A DNA stretch of 64,000 nt from CAWIVJ01 sp963839525 (GCA_963839525.1 CAWIVJ010000007.1:393836-457835), one strand, 5' to 3'. Counted from the first letter of the stretch, positions 44,262 through 54,294 are shown. A program made the numbers and translations. The notes: a model not told the origin generated them from the sequence alone.

Positions 44262-45077
44262 ATGACAGAAAAAATGAAAACAAATATCTTATCAAAATAT
44301 ACGGAAACAGCCGCAGGCTTGTCTTCCGCTCATACTATAGGAATTACGGGGAAAAAAATTGAGGCAAAAAATCTCATTAAAATCTACGGGGACCGAAGCG
44401 TTGTAAATGATGTTTCTATTGAGGTTAATAAAGGTGAAGTCGTTTGTCTTTTAGGACCGAACGGAGCAGGTAAAACAACTACTTTTTATATGGTTGTAGG
44501 TTTAGTTAAACCAAACGGCGGACAGATTTTTCTTGACGGTCAGGATATTTCAGCATGGCCTATGAATGAACGCGCAAAAGCCGGCATCGGATATTTGCCT
44601 CAAGAAGCTTCTATTTTCAGAAAATTAAATGTTCAGGACAACATCAAGCTTGTTCTTGAAATGAATGAAAAACTTACTGTTGATGAAAAGAAAAAAAAGC
44701 TTGAAGAATTACTTGCAGAGTTCGGAATATTGAAATTAAGAAATGAGTCTGCAGTTTCGCTTTCAGGGGGAGAAAGAAGAAGGGTAGAACTTGCAAGAGC
44801 ACTTGCCGCAAGCCCTGATTTTATCCTTCTTGATGAACCTTTTACCGGAATAGATCCTATTGCTATCGGCGAAATCAAAGAAAATATAAGAAAACTTTCC
44901 GATGAGAAAGGATTAGGAGTATTAATAACAGACCATAATCCTAAAGCAACTCTTTCTATTACCGATAGAGCTTATGTGATTTTTGACGGAAAAATTAAAA
45001 TTCAAGGAAACAGTGAAAATGTAGCGAATGACCCTATTGCCAAAGAATTTTATTTAGGAAAGGATTTTGAACTTTAA
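44262..45077 (+). CDS. lptB: LPS export ABC transporter ATP-binding protein LptB
   Basis: The ATPase energising lipopolysaccharide extraction from the inner membrane. About 271 residues from ATG 44262 (AGAGG just upstream; the frame reaches back to 44223). An N-terminal extension of about 30 residues precedes the usual IEAKNLIKIYGDRSVVNDVS. Walker A GPNGAGKTTTF, Q-loop LPQEASIFRKL (typical of LptB), signature LSGGERRRVE, Walker B ILLDEPFTGIDPIA and H-loop DHN. The stop overlaps the next start by one base, so it is translationally coupled to the permease. Confidence 0.95.
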   Translation: MTEKMKTNILSKYTETAAGLSSAHTIGITGKKIEAKNLIKIYGDRSVVNDVSIEVNKGEVVCLLGPNGAGKTTTFYMVVGLVKPNGGQIFLDGQDISAWPMNERAKAGIGYLPQEASIFRKLNVQDNIKLVLEMNEKLTVDEKKKKLEELLAEFGILKLRNESAVSLSGGERRRVELARALAASPDFILLDEPFTGIDPIAIGEIKENIRKLSDEKGLGVLITDHNPKATLSITDRAYVIFDGKIKIQGNSENVANDPIAKEFYLGKDFEL

Positions 45078-46192
45078 TGAAAATTCTTTCAAAAATAAAA
45101 TTATATGACCGCTACATTTTTGAACAAGTTTTTATGACGACTATGGTCGCTATTTTACTTTTCACTGTAATTTGGATAGCACCGGAAATGCTTTTGAATA
45201 CTATCCGAAAAGTATTGGAAGGCGGTTATACTGTTAAAACAGCTATTCTGGTAATTTTTTATGAGTTGCCGAATATTTTAGGAAAAGCCTTTCCTGTCGG
45301 ACTGCTATTAGGCTCATTATTTACTTTTGATAAATTAAGCAAAGATTTTGAACTCACGATTTTTAGGATAGCAGGACTTTCTTTTTGGAGAATTCTTGCA
45401 CCTGTTTTAGCCCTAAGCATTATAATAACAGCATTTTGTTTTGTAACTTATGACAAGTTAATTCCTTTTTCAGCTGATAAATTGGTTAATATAAGAAGAG
45501 AATACAGTCCTTCCCAGTATATTTATACTCAAAAAGATGAAAAAGGGCGTCCGACTTTAGGTGTTGTTGTTTCAAGATTTAATCAAAGCAAAATCTCAAA
45601 GGTTATAGTTTTAGATTTTTCAGACAAAAATTATTCTGATTTACACGCATTATCGCATATTTTTGTGGCAAAACATGCCCAAAATTACAGCAATAAGTGG
45701 ACATTAAAGGATGTTATAGAATATAAAATTTCAAATGACGGAATTTTTGAAGAAATTAATAATTTAAAAACTCTGGATATTTTACATGGAAATGCGGCTA
45801 AAAATGCTTACAAATTGATGATGTATTCATTAAAAAGAGATAGGGAAATAAATAACAAAAATTTATGGAAATATGTTCGTCTCTTGAAAAAAGAAGGTTT
45901 GGAAGAAGAGTACAGATTTATGCTAAATAAATATTTTCAGCGCTTTACTCAACCGTTTGTATGTATTTTACTTGCTGTTTTAGGATGCTTATTAGGATTC
46001 AGCAAACCCAGAGAACAGCGTTTAATAGGTTTTACTATTGCGATAGGCTGTATATTCCTTTATTATATAACTTTGCCGTTTTTTGATTTATTGGCAGAAA
46101 AAGGGGTAATACATCCCTTGATTACGGCAACTTTTCCTCCATTGGCTTTCTTGGGTGCAATATGGGGTATTTACAAATCCAAAGATTTATAA
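45077..46192 (+). CDS. LptF/LptG family permease (YjgP/YjgQ)
   Basis: 371 residues. N-terminal TM helices (YIFEQVFMTTMVAILLFTVIW, and NILGKAFPVGLLLGSLFTFDKL with the coupling region), a periplasmic beta-jellyroll domain (about 120-260), and C-terminal TM helices (FVCILLAVLGCLLGFS, FTIAIGCIFLYYITLPFF, LITATFPPLAFLGAIWGIY). This is the LptF/G layout, and it pairs with LptB in the same operon. Only one such permease is here, so it may form a homodimer or pair with a distant partner. Confidence 0.92.
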   Translation: MKILSKIKLYDRYIFEQVFMTTMVAILLFTVIWIAPEMLLNTIRKVLEGGYTVKTAILVIFYELPNILGKAFPVGLLLGSLFTFDKLSKDFELTIFRIAGLSFWRILAPVLALSIIITAFCFVTYDKLIPFSADKLVNIRREYSPSQYIYTQKDEKGRPTLGVVVSRFNQSKISKVIVLDFSDKNYSDLHALSHIFVAKHAQNYSNKWTLKDVIEYKISNDGIFEEINNLKTLDILHGNAAKNAYKLMMYSLKRDREINNKNLWKYVRLLKKEGLEEEYRFMLNKYFQRFTQPFVCILLAVLGCLLGFSKPREQRLIGFTIAIGCIFLYYITLPFFDLLAEKGVIHPLITATFPPLAFLGAIWGIYKSKDL

Positions 46193-46217
46193 AAAAGTGA
46201 AAAGTGAGAGGTGAAAA

Positions 46218-47024
46218 GTGAGAAGATTTTGTTTATTTTTTTTATTTTCTATTGCTTTAATCCCTGCGGCCCGGGTGTTTTGTAAGCCTGTTACAATCAA
46301 CTGCAATAACGGTATTTACCATATAATTCTGGACGGTAAAAATACAGCTAAAAAAGTTCAGTTCATCTCAAGCGGATCGCTTATAACAAATAAAGAAGCG
46401 CATTTAAAATCAGGTTCTCTTTTAACAATAAATGCGGGTTTCTTTGACCCTAATAACCAAAAAACAATCTCTTACATTGTAACTGATAGGAATACAGCAG
46501 CCGATCCGCTACTTAATGAAAATTTATTAATGAATCCTGTTTTAAGACAAAATATTGATAAAATAGTCAACCGTACAGAATTTAGAGTTGTTGAGTGTGA
46601 CGGGAAATACCATTATGATATAGTTGCGCATAAAGCTCCTGTCGATTTTGCGTGTTCAATAAAAACCTCTGCTCAGGGAGGACCAATGCTTTTGCCTGAG
46701 TTAAAACTTGAAGAAGAGTTTTTTATCGTAAAAAATTCTGACGGTAAAATTGTAAGAGAATCTGCGTCTGTGCTTAAAAAAACAGCAAGGACAATCATCG
46801 GATTAAAAGGAAAAGAAATACATATTTTAATAATCACAAATAAAAACCCGAAAACTATTTATGAAGCAAGGGATTTATGCAAAAAATTAGGACTCGAGCG
46901 AGCAATGGCATTTGACGGCGGAAGCTCAACTTCTTTAAATTATAAAAACTTGATTGAGGTAGTTTCAGCCTCTGACACCTGCGGAAGAATGCTAAAATCT
47001 TTTATGATTTTTAACAGAAAATAA
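46218..47024 (+). CDS. Secreted phosphodiester glycosidase (NAGPA-like) family protein
   Basis: 268 residues, GTG start with AGAGG upstream. The signal peptide RFCLFFLFSIALIPAARVFC is followed by family motifs LLTINAGFFDPN near residue 75, KKTARTIIGLKGKEIHILII near 195, and ERAMAFDGGSSTSLNY near 235. The domain (DUF2233/NAGPA) is linked to phosphodiester or peptidoglycan-derived sugars in the envelope. It sits 25 bases after the Lpt permease, so probably in the same transcript. The substrate is unknown. Confidence 0.82.
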   Translation: MRRFCLFFLFSIALIPAARVFCKPVTINCNNGIYHIILDGKNTAKKVQFISSGSLITNKEAHLKSGSLLTINAGFFDPNNQKTISYIVTDRNTAADPLLNENLLMNPVLRQNIDKIVNRTEFRVVECDGKYHYDIVAHKAPVDFACSIKTSAQGGPMLLPELKLEEEFFIVKNSDGKIVRESASVLKKTARTIIGLKGKEIHILIITNKNPKTIYEARDLCKKLGLERAMAFDGGSSTSLNYKNLIEVVSASDTCGRMLKSFMIFNRK

Positions 47025-47120
47025 AATCTTTAATTTTAATGTTAATAATTGTAAATTCATCTTAAAAAACAGGCATGAACCTTTTTGCGTAAATTTTTAT
47101 ATAAATAGAAAGGTTTATTA

Positions 47121-49916
47121 ATGGGAATAATCAATTCAATTGGGGAAATAAATAAAAACAGTTCAAACTTTAAACAATGGGAGATTGAACAAGAAAATAT
47201 TGATGCGAAACGCGAAGAGTTGAATAAAAGAAAACCGCCTACTCAAGAAGAACTTAAAAAAGCTAAAAAATTAGGTGAAACAATAATGGATGTTGTTGAT
47301 GTAATGGATCAACATTCAGAAGATATAGCTGAAAACGTTGAAACAGCAACTATAGGACCATTATCTTCTATTCCGATACTCGCTACTTTATTAAGTTTCT
47401 TTGGTATAGGAAAATTTATAATAAACCCACAAAGCAATAAAATCTCTGAAATACAAAAAAAATTTGTTAAAGATAACGAAGAAAAAATTAAAAAATTAGT
47501 TGAAAACTTTAGAAAAGAAAGCCCTCTAAATAAAGGGTTAAAAGACGTTCAAATTCTTAATAAACATGTACTTAAAACTATTAAAGCATCTGAACCTCTA
47601 AAAAAAGAAGCCGAAGTTCTCATAAAAGAGCTATCACAAGCTATAAAAAACCCTGCATTCAAAATAAAAATAAGTTTACTTATACCTCTTTTAACCGGAA
47701 TAGGATCTTTTGTTGCAGGAAATGTTTTTGCAACAAAACTACAGGTTGGCAGTTCAAAAATTGCACGTTTCCAAGCGAGAAAAGTTCTGGAAGATCCTAA
47801 ATATTTCGTTAGCTATACGCCCGAGCAAATTGAAGAAGCAAAAAATAATTTAAAAGCAAACAAAAATAAAAAAAGCAAAAAGAAAAATAAACTAAAAGTC
47901 GACAAATTAAAAAACGGTATGTTTAGGGGAATAGCAAGCATCATAAGAGATAATAAAGCCTACAGCAAATGGAGAAAAAGTGATGACGCTAAGCCTGAAA
48001 AAATAGACAGACATTTGACTCAAGAAGAACTTGAAAATGCACAAAAAGATAAGGAAATTATTCAAAGAGTAGTTAAAAAAATTAATAATAAAGCAGAAGT
48101 TTATTCCGAGAATATGGAAGTTGCCGCTAATGTTTTGCTTAACGGGACTCCTGTTTTGGGTGGTGCTGTTGGTTGGGTTGTTTCAGCTATACTAACCGCC
48201 ACAAAAATCCTTCCAAACATGGTCAAAAAAATGGTAAGTAAATATGGTGATGAAAAAGCGCAAGAAGCCTACAAAAAAATGATAGGACTTCCTAAGGATG
48301 TTTCATTAACTAGAAAAATTAACCATTTAGGTAAATTTACAAAAAATTTAATGTCGTCAAATGTTAATAACCAAATTACGTTATCAAAATGGGGTAAAAT
48401 TGGAGAAATGTTCAAAAAAATATCCACTGTAGCTTTATCAACAAAAATAGGCAGAAATTTATCTTTTGAATTTATTGGCGGATTTATAACAGGTCTGGCA
48501 GGAATGGTTCTAGGTTTAAAACTGCAAAAAGCCTCTGCACGTGCCGGCAGATATGTTGCCAAAAGAGAATTAGAAAAAAATCCTCAAAACTTCATCGGTT
48601 ACAGTGATAAAGAACTTAGTGAAGTGCAGAATGTATCTGCAAAGCAGAAAACAAATAAGCTAAAAGAATATCTTTTATTCTTGCCTAATGTCATAAAACA
48701 GTATTTTGAATATCAAAAATACAAAAAAACTACATTAAAACAAGAAAAAGTACTAAAAGAAGAGTTGACAAAACTGGAAGTCACAGATAAACAATTAAAA
48801 GATGCAAAAAATCTTCAGCGTAAAATATTTAATACTTTTGAACAAGTAGATGATAAATCTCAAGAATATTCAGAATCTGTTGAAGCAGCTTGTGAAATTG
48901 CTCAGCCGTTTGCCATGTTGGGTGGAATATTGACTATGATTTCTCCTTTAATAGTTTTCGGGGTACAAGCCGCAAGAGGAAAAGTAAGTGTAAAATCAGT
49001 AGTTAGCAAGATTGTAAGCTTTTTAGGCGGTTCGTCAAAAATAATTAATAAAAAATTCTTTAAAAATTATTTGAATAATGCTGCAAAGAAAATTCCAACC
49101 ATCGTTCAAAATGCAGAAACTGAAGAAAAAATATTTAAACAGTTATTAAAAGATATTAACCTAAATAAATTATTCGCTAAAGGAAATGAATTAAATTTTG
49201 GAGATTTCTCCAAAGCCCTAACTAAAAATATAGATAATTTAAACGAAAAAGAATTTAATTTGATAATTCAAAAACTTAAAGAATTCCCTTTCCTTAAAGG
49301 TAATAAAATATTTGAAGAAATATTAAAAACCACTAAAAAAGATCAAGCCGTTATGTTACTTGAAATTTTAAATAAAAACTTTGGAAATCAAAAATTACCG
49401 ACTATAGATGTAAATAAAAAACTTGGAAACTTTATTGAAAAAATAGGCAAAATGTCTGATACGGAGGTCAAAGAAATGACAGCTAAAATGGCTAAAAAAG
49501 TATATAATTTTAAACTTTTGAGAAGTCTTGATATCGCATCAATGGACAAAGCATATTTTGAAAAAATTCTTCCAAAAGTTCAAAAAATGCTTAATAATCT
49601 TCCTCAAAAAGAAGTTAAGAATATTATCGAAATTGCAATTGAAGAATTTAATAAAAATCCTGATGAATTTATTAAAGCTGCTAAAAATGGAAGTATAGCA
49701 AAAATATTAATGACAAAAGGTTTAAAAACAGCTTTAAAAGCAGCAGGTGTAAGCTGGGTAGCGCTTAACATAGCAATGATTTTTGTAATTGAATCCTGGT
49801 TGGCGGATATGCAGTTAAAAGGAGGCAGACTAGGTGTTATGAAAGCTCTTGAAGCATTAAAAGATCCAGAATACTACGCCAATTCAGAACCCGATGACAA
49901 TAAAAACAAAAAATAG
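47121..49916 (+). CDS. 931-residue membrane protein with three divergent repeats
   Basis: Not recognised. A two-part module occurs three times. Part A (about 39-100, 298-365, 552-615) runs [LT]xEEL..AK..., a D/N-x-x-[SA]-E-x-Y/I-x-E-x-[VM]-E-x-A helix, then a hydrophobic segment. Part B (about 181-245, 446-505, 872-920) is a hydrophobic GxxxG helix followed by [KQ]LQ..SxxxARxxARKxLExxPxYFxxY. Lys-rich linkers separate them. The third copy is split by a 250-residue helical insert. At least five or six hydrophobic helices suggest a membrane-shaping or scaffold protein. AAAGG precedes the ATG. Lacks the exact MKI signature (MGIINSIGEIN). Confidence 0.72.
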   Translation: MGIINSIGEINKNSSNFKQWEIEQENIDAKREELNKRKPPTQEELKKAKKLGETIMDVVDVMDQHSEDIAENVETATIGPLSSIPILATLLSFFGIGKFIINPQSNKISEIQKKFVKDNEEKIKKLVENFRKESPLNKGLKDVQILNKHVLKTIKASEPLKKEAEVLIKELSQAIKNPAFKIKISLLIPLLTGIGSFVAGNVFATKLQVGSSKIARFQARKVLEDPKYFVSYTPEQIEEAKNNLKANKNKKSKKKNKLKVDKLKNGMFRGIASIIRDNKAYSKWRKSDDAKPEKIDRHLTQEELENAQKDKEIIQRVVKKINNKAEVYSENMEVAANVLLNGTPVLGGAVGWVVSAILTATKILPNMVKKMVSKYGDEKAQEAYKKMIGLPKDVSLTRKINHLGKFTKNLMSSNVNNQITLSKWGKIGEMFKKISTVALSTKIGRNLSFEFIGGFITGLAGMVLGLKLQKASARAGRYVAKRELEKNPQNFIGYSDKELSEVQNVSAKQKTNKLKEYLLFLPNVIKQYFEYQKYKKTTLKQEKVLKEELTKLEVTDKQLKDAKNLQRKIFNTFEQVDDKSQEYSESVEAACEIAQPFAMLGGILTMISPLIVFGVQAARGKVSVKSVVSKIVSFLGGSSKIINKKFFKNYLNNAAKKIPTIVQNAETEEKIFKQLLKDINLNKLFAKGNELNFGDFSKALTKNIDNLNEKEFNLIIQKLKEFPFLKGNKIFEEILKTTKKDQAVMLLEILNKNFGNQKLPTIDVNKKLGNFIEKIGKMSDTEVKEMTAKMAKKVYNFKLLRSLDIASMDKAYFEKILPKVQKMLNNLPQKEVKNIIEIAIEEFNKNPDEFIKAAKNGSIAKILMTKGLKTALKAAGVSWVALNIAMIFVIESWLADMQLKGGRLGVMKALEALKDPEYYANSEPDDNKNKK

Positions 49917-49954
49917 CAAATAAAAATCTGCTTTCTAAAGCTTGATAAAAAGTT

Positions 49955-52318
49955 TTAATTACAAAAATTATTTAACTCTGCTTCTACCAAAGAACTTTTG
50001 TATTCCTGAGATTCTTTAACCTGAGATAAAAAATTCTTGTAAGAATTTGTATGCAAAGCTTTTGAGACTTCTGTATTTAACATAAATTCAATCTTGTAAT
50101 CTTTTGTTCCTTTTTCTGTAACTTTAATCATTTCACATTCAGAAAAAACGTTTAGTAATTCAATAATTGTTTCCTTTGTTTGAGCCAGAAAAGCGGCACT
50201 GCGCTCCAGATTAAAAATACCGTTTTTATTGTTATAAGCAAACTTTAACATTCCTGAAAAAGTTTTTAAAAATTCTTTCTCATCCAGATTTTTTAACTCG
50301 TAATTCATAAAATGCACCACTTCTGGCGCTGCTTTGTGAAGAATTTCATCAAATATTTCCTGACTTGCAGGATAATCAAAAAACATTATTGCATCACATT
50401 TTGCAATATTTTCTCTGTTACAAACTCTTTCGCTTAAGACTTTGTAAGGTTTTAAGCATTCTAAAACACTTTTTTCTTCAGCAAAAACAGCAATATTCAG
50501 TTTAGAACTTTTAATATAATCTTCAACGCTTGAAAAAATTGCCTTCTTTTTGCGATGGTCATAGATTTTTATCCCCAAGACTTCATCTTGTTTACTTTCA
50601 GAATCGTCTTCTAAATTATCGGCATGAACATCCTTCAATATTAATTGAATTGTAGTCGAACCGTTAAAAGTATTTAATTGGGGGCAAAACGCTATATCAA
50701 GTTTATCTCCTGTTACAAGCGAAATATCTCCCTTTGACCACCAGATACAGTCATAAGTATTATGCCCGGAATCTTCCACCACCAACTTAAGATGATTTTT
50801 ATTTGAACCCATCAACTTCTTCTGAAGTAAAGTAATATTATTCAAAACAAAAACAGGATTAGGGTTTGCCGCCCCAAAAGGCTGTAAACGTTCAATATCA
50901 GAAATTAAGTTTCCGTCAATTTCATTCGGCTCAAGAATTAAATCAAAATATAAAACAGGATTAAGTTTTTTACCTTCTAAAATTTCATTAATAGTGCTGT
51001 TTAAAACTTTTTTGACTTCCTCAAACGTAACTTTTTCTGCATCAAAAGAAAGTCCGCCGGCCATTGCATGCCCGCCAAACCCGTCAAATAATTCAGCATT
51101 AGCGCAAAGTACATCATAAATATTTACTTCTTCTATTCCTCTTGCAGAACACCTTACTTGCTTTGTCTCTTCGCTAAAAGTCATTAAAAATACAGGTTTA
51201 TAATATTTTTCAACCAATTTTGAAGCAACAATCCCTATAATTCCTATATGCCACTTCGGATTAAAAAGAATTATCGAATTATCATTATTCCCCTGATTTT
51301 TAAGCATTTCTTCCGCTTCAAGGAAAGTGCTTTCACAAAGTCCCTGTCTCACTTTATTAAAATTATTCAAAGAGATAATTGACATTTCTATTTCCTGTTT
51401 ATTATCCGAAATAAGAACTTTAAGCGCGTCTTCAATAGTATCAAGCCTTCCTGAAGCATTAATTCTTGGCGCAACACCAAAAGCAATTTGTTCTGAAGTT
51501 ATCCCCTGTTCTAAAACATATCCTGCACTCTCAAGCAATTTTTTAAGCCCGAAGTGTTTACCGCTTGAAATTAATTGAAGACCTTTTGTAACAAAATATC
51601 TATTTTCACCAATTAAAGGAACAATATCAGAAATTGTTCCTACAGCTACATAAGACAAAATATCATAAATAAAATCCAGCTTTTTATAATATTCTAAAAG
51701 TGACTGAGCCAGTTTAAATGCAACACCCACTCCGGCAAGATAAGTTAAATTTAATATTTCTTTCGAAGAAAGTTTTTCATCCAAAGCATTTTGAGCCTTA
51801 GGGTTAATTATTGCAAAAGCCGGCGGTAATTCTTCAGGAGCTTCATGGTGATCTGTAATTATCACATCAATTTTAAAACTGTTTATAAATTCTACCTGTT
51901 CAACATCACTTACCGCACAATCACATGTAACAATTACTTTCGGTTTTTTAGAAGCCATTATTTTAACAAGGGATTTTACATTGAGCCCATGCCCGTCTTT
52001 TTCTCTATCAGGAATAAAATAATCTACGCTTGCTCCTAATTCTTTAAACGTTCTTAGCAATAGGGCTGTTGAAGTTACACCGTCTGCATCAAAATCCCCG
52101 TAAACAAGTATATTTTCTTTATTATCAACTGCTTTAACAAGTCTTTCAACCGCTTTTTGCATATCTGTAAAAGCTTTAGGATGTGTTAATTTTGTTTCAA
52201 GGGGATTTAAAAACTCTTTGATTTCGTCAGGCTTTGTTATTCCACGAGCTGCTAAAAGTCTTTCAATCAAAGACTTTGAGCTTTCAGAATTTTTATTCAT
52301 TATCCATTCTTTTTGCAT
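49955..52318 (-). CDS. recJ: Single-stranded-DNA exonuclease RecJ
   Basis: 5'-to-3' ssDNA exonuclease for recombination and mismatch repair. 787 residues: DHH domain with ILVYGDFDADGVTSTAL near residue 75, VTCDCAVSD and IITDHHEAPEE, then DHHA1 with FDGFGGHAMAGGLSF, an OB-fold nucleic-acid-binding domain, and a long C-terminal extension (about 570-787). That extension is absent from short RecJ forms but seen in some Firmicute/cyanobacterial types. Metal ligands look intact. Confidence 0.95.
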   Translation of the reverse strand: MQKEWIMNKNSESSKSLIERLLAARGITKPDEIKEFLNPLETKLTHPKAFTDMQKAVERLVKAVDNKENILVYGDFDADGVTSTALLLRTFKELGASVDYFIPDREKDGHGLNVKSLVKIMASKKPKVIVTCDCAVSDVEQVEFINSFKIDVIITDHHEAPEELPPAFAIINPKAQNALDEKLSSKEILNLTYLAGVGVAFKLAQSLLEYYKKLDFIYDILSYVAVGTISDIVPLIGENRYFVTKGLQLISSGKHFGLKKLLESAGYVLEQGITSEQIAFGVAPRINASGRLDTIEDALKVLISDNKQEIEMSIISLNNFNKVRQGLCESTFLEAEEMLKNQGNNDNSIILFNPKWHIGIIGIVASKLVEKYYKPVFLMTFSEETKQVRCSARGIEEVNIYDVLCANAELFDGFGGHAMAGGLSFDAEKVTFEEVKKVLNSTINEILEGKKLNPVLYFDLILEPNEIDGNLISDIERLQPFGAANPNPVFVLNNITLLQKKLMGSNKNHLKLVVEDSGHNTYDCIWWSKGDISLVTGDKLDIAFCPQLNTFNGSTTIQLILKDVHADNLEDDSESKQDEVLGIKIYDHRKKKAIFSSVEDYIKSSKLNIAVFAEEKSVLECLKPYKVLSERVCNRENIAKCDAIMFFDYPASQEIFDEILHKAAPEVVHFMNYELKNLDEKEFLKTFSGMLKFAYNNKNGIFNLERSAAFLAQTKETIIELLNVFSECEMIKVTEKGTKDYKIEFMLNTEVSKALHTNSYKNFLSQVKESQEYKSSLVEAELNNFCN

Positions 52319-52479
52319 ATTAAAATTATCCCCTACTTTTAAAGTTTAACAAGAACAAAAATATTTTTAAATATTAAATATTGTAAAAATATTAATTAAT
52401 CCCCGCAAAAAAAAAAATTTACGATCTTTATATAAGTGGAATTAAGATTAGTTTTTTAGAAAGTAGAGGAAGAAGAATT

Positions 52480-53013
52480 ATGAAAATTACACCCATAAAT
52501 TATGGTTATGTTGACCATAAAAAAAACCAGCTGAATAATAATCCTCAGTCACAACCGGCCTTTAGGCGTTATATTGTGGATGAGAGAAGTTTTAAAGAAT
52601 TAGGACAAAGTTTTTTATCACAGAAATTCTCTGAAGAATTTATTAAAAACTTTTTTGAAAAAATGAAATCTTTGGGATCTAAAATTAAAAAAATTAAACA
52701 TTTAGAAAATGAAGATGTAATAATACTTTTTGGAAATTTTAGAAAGAAATTTTGTATTCATTTTTTTGATGTTGAAATAAAACTAAAGAACTATGATGGA
52801 ATAACAGAAACAGGGAGGGTTAATACCGGGGCATTCCGTCCTTTTTGCAATAACGCCAAAGAAGCAACTATAGCCAGAAGGACTTTTAAGGCCATTAAAA
52901 AAGCCGGCAAAAGAATGGAAGAAAATCCTGATTATTTAGGCTTTAAAAAGAAAGAATCAGTAAGTAAAATTAATACATTTGCAACTGAAGCAGCAGATTC
53001 AATAAATTCTTGA
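52480..53013 (+). CDS. Hypothetical protein with the shared N-terminal signature
   Basis: 177 residues, not recognised. The N-terminus MKITPINYGYVDHKKNQLNN ... PAFRRY (1-31) fits the MKI ... F-[KR] pattern. The rest is basic and mixed alpha/beta: FFEKMKSLGSKIKKIKH, a strand pair VIILFGNFRKKFCIHFFDVEIKL, and TGAFRPFCNNAKEATIARRTFKAIKKAGKRM. No TM or signal peptide. ATG 52480 has a purine-rich AGAGGAAGAAG upstream. Followed by a GC-rich terminator. Confidence 0.65.
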   Translation: MKITPINYGYVDHKKNQLNNNPQSQPAFRRYIVDERSFKELGQSFLSQKFSEEFIKNFFEKMKSLGSKIKKIKHLENEDVIILFGNFRKKFCIHFFDVEIKLKNYDGITETGRVNTGAFRPFCNNAKEATIARRTFKAIKKAGKRMEENPDYLGFKKKESVSKINTFATEAADSINS

Positions 53014-53023
53014 TTATTTAACG

Positions 53024-53053
53024 AAGCGGCCGGACTCAGAAGTCCGGCCGCTT
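53024..53053. terminator. GC-rich hairpin between convergent genes
   Basis: 13-bp perfect stem AAGCGGCCGGACT / AGTCCGGCCGCTT with loop CAGA. Very stable, but without a clean T-run on either side. Much richer in G+C than its surroundings. It separates the 177-residue gene (+) and ctpA (-). Confidence 0.75.
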
Positions 53054-53070
53054 GGTTTCGTATATTTTAA

Positions 53071-54294
53071 TTATCTGCAATAACATCTGTTTCTGTTAAT
53101 CATATCTTGCAAAATTTCATTTGCTTTTTTAAGTTGTTTGTCATCTTTCTTTTTAATATCCTCATCAGACAATTCGACAACAATATCAGGCTCAATTCCT
53201 TTTTTATTAATATCAGTACCGTCCGGTGTCAAATATTTTTGAATTGTGATATTAACACCTGAATTGTTTGGCAATCTGTTAATTTCCTGAACCAGACCTT
53301 TTCCAAAAGATTTTTCACCTACAATTACTGCACGCTTATTATCTTTCAATGCTCCGCTCATAATTTCACTTGCACTTGCTGAACCTTTATTAATTAAAAT
53401 AACTAACGGTTTATTTGTAATAAAGCTTCTGCTTGCTCTCTGAGTTTCTTTATATCCATCCCTGTCAACAGTGCTAACAATTATACCTTCAGGTAAAAGC
53501 AAATTTGAAATATAAATTGCATTGGTTAAAAGACCGCCGGGATTTGAACGAAGGTCAATGATATAGCCTTTTTTATTGCTATTTTGAACAAGAATATCTT
53601 TAAATTCTTTACCTGCATTTTTGCTTATAAAAGAACTTAATCTTATATATGCTATATCGTCATTTAATTTAACGTCATTAGGGATTTTTGTTGAAACGGC
53701 TTTCAATTCAATTTCTTTTCTAACAATTTTATACGGTTTAATTTCATTTTTTCTTTTAATTAAAAGGGTAACGGTAGTTCCTTCCTCTCCGCGGATTTTG
53801 TCTGCGGCATTATCAATTGTAACACCTTTTGTACTTACACCATCAATTTCAATAATTTCGTCATCCGCTAAAAGACCTGCTTTTTCAGCCGGAGAATCTT
53901 CTATCGGAGCAATCACCATTAATTTTCCGTCTCTTGTAGCAATTTGTACACCGATTCCTTTTAAAGAACCTCTTATTGAACTGGTTTCGTCTGCAAAATC
54001 TTTTGGATTTAAAAATTTGGTATAAGGATCATCAAGACTTGCAACCATTGTTCCTATTGCAACATAAGCATCTTCATTTGTCTTAATATACTTGTCATAT
54101 TTATATCTCCAAATATTCCAATCTTGCATGTTATTTGTTTGATCTACATATTTTATATTAATTAATCGCCAAACGCTCTCGTACAAATCGGTTGGTTGAT
54201 ATGCTAATACTATATTGCTGAAAATAAAAGAGAAAATAATCCCTAACAAAACCATAACCGGTACACGTTTTTTAAAATCCTTTTTCAAAATCAT
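53071..54294 (-). CDS. ctpA: Carboxyl-terminal processing protease CtpA (S41)
   Basis: Periplasmic serine protease trimming protein C-termini. 407 residues: N-terminal TM/signal anchor (VMVLLGIIFSFIFSNIVLAY), a PDZ domain (about 95-180, KGIGVQIATRDGKLMVIAP ... GLLADDEIIEIDG), and the S41 core with DLRSNPGGLL, catalytic Ser in GSASASEIMSGAL and Lys in VGEKSFGKG. It ends with Lys-rich helices and NRCYCR. The length is close to cyanobacterial CtpA. The substrate is not indicated by neighbours. Confidence 0.95.
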   Translation of the reverse strand: MILKKDFKKRVPVMVLLGIIFSFIFSNIVLAYQPTDLYESVWRLINIKYVDQTNNMQDWNIWRYKYDKYIKTNEDAYVAIGTMVASLDDPYTKFLNPKDFADETSSIRGSLKGIGVQIATRDGKLMVIAPIEDSPAEKAGLLADDEIIEIDGVSTKGVTIDNAADKIRGEEGTTVTLLIKRKNEIKPYKIVRKEIELKAVSTKIPNDVKLNDDIAYIRLSSFISKNAGKEFKDILVQNSNKKGYIIDLRSNPGGLLTNAIYISNLLLPEGIIVSTVDRDGYKETQRASRSFITNKPLVILINKGSASASEIMSGALKDNKRAVIVGEKSFGKGLVQEINRLPNNSGVNITIQKYLTPDGTDINKKGIEPDIVVELSDEDIKKKDDKQLKKANEILQDMINRNRCYCR

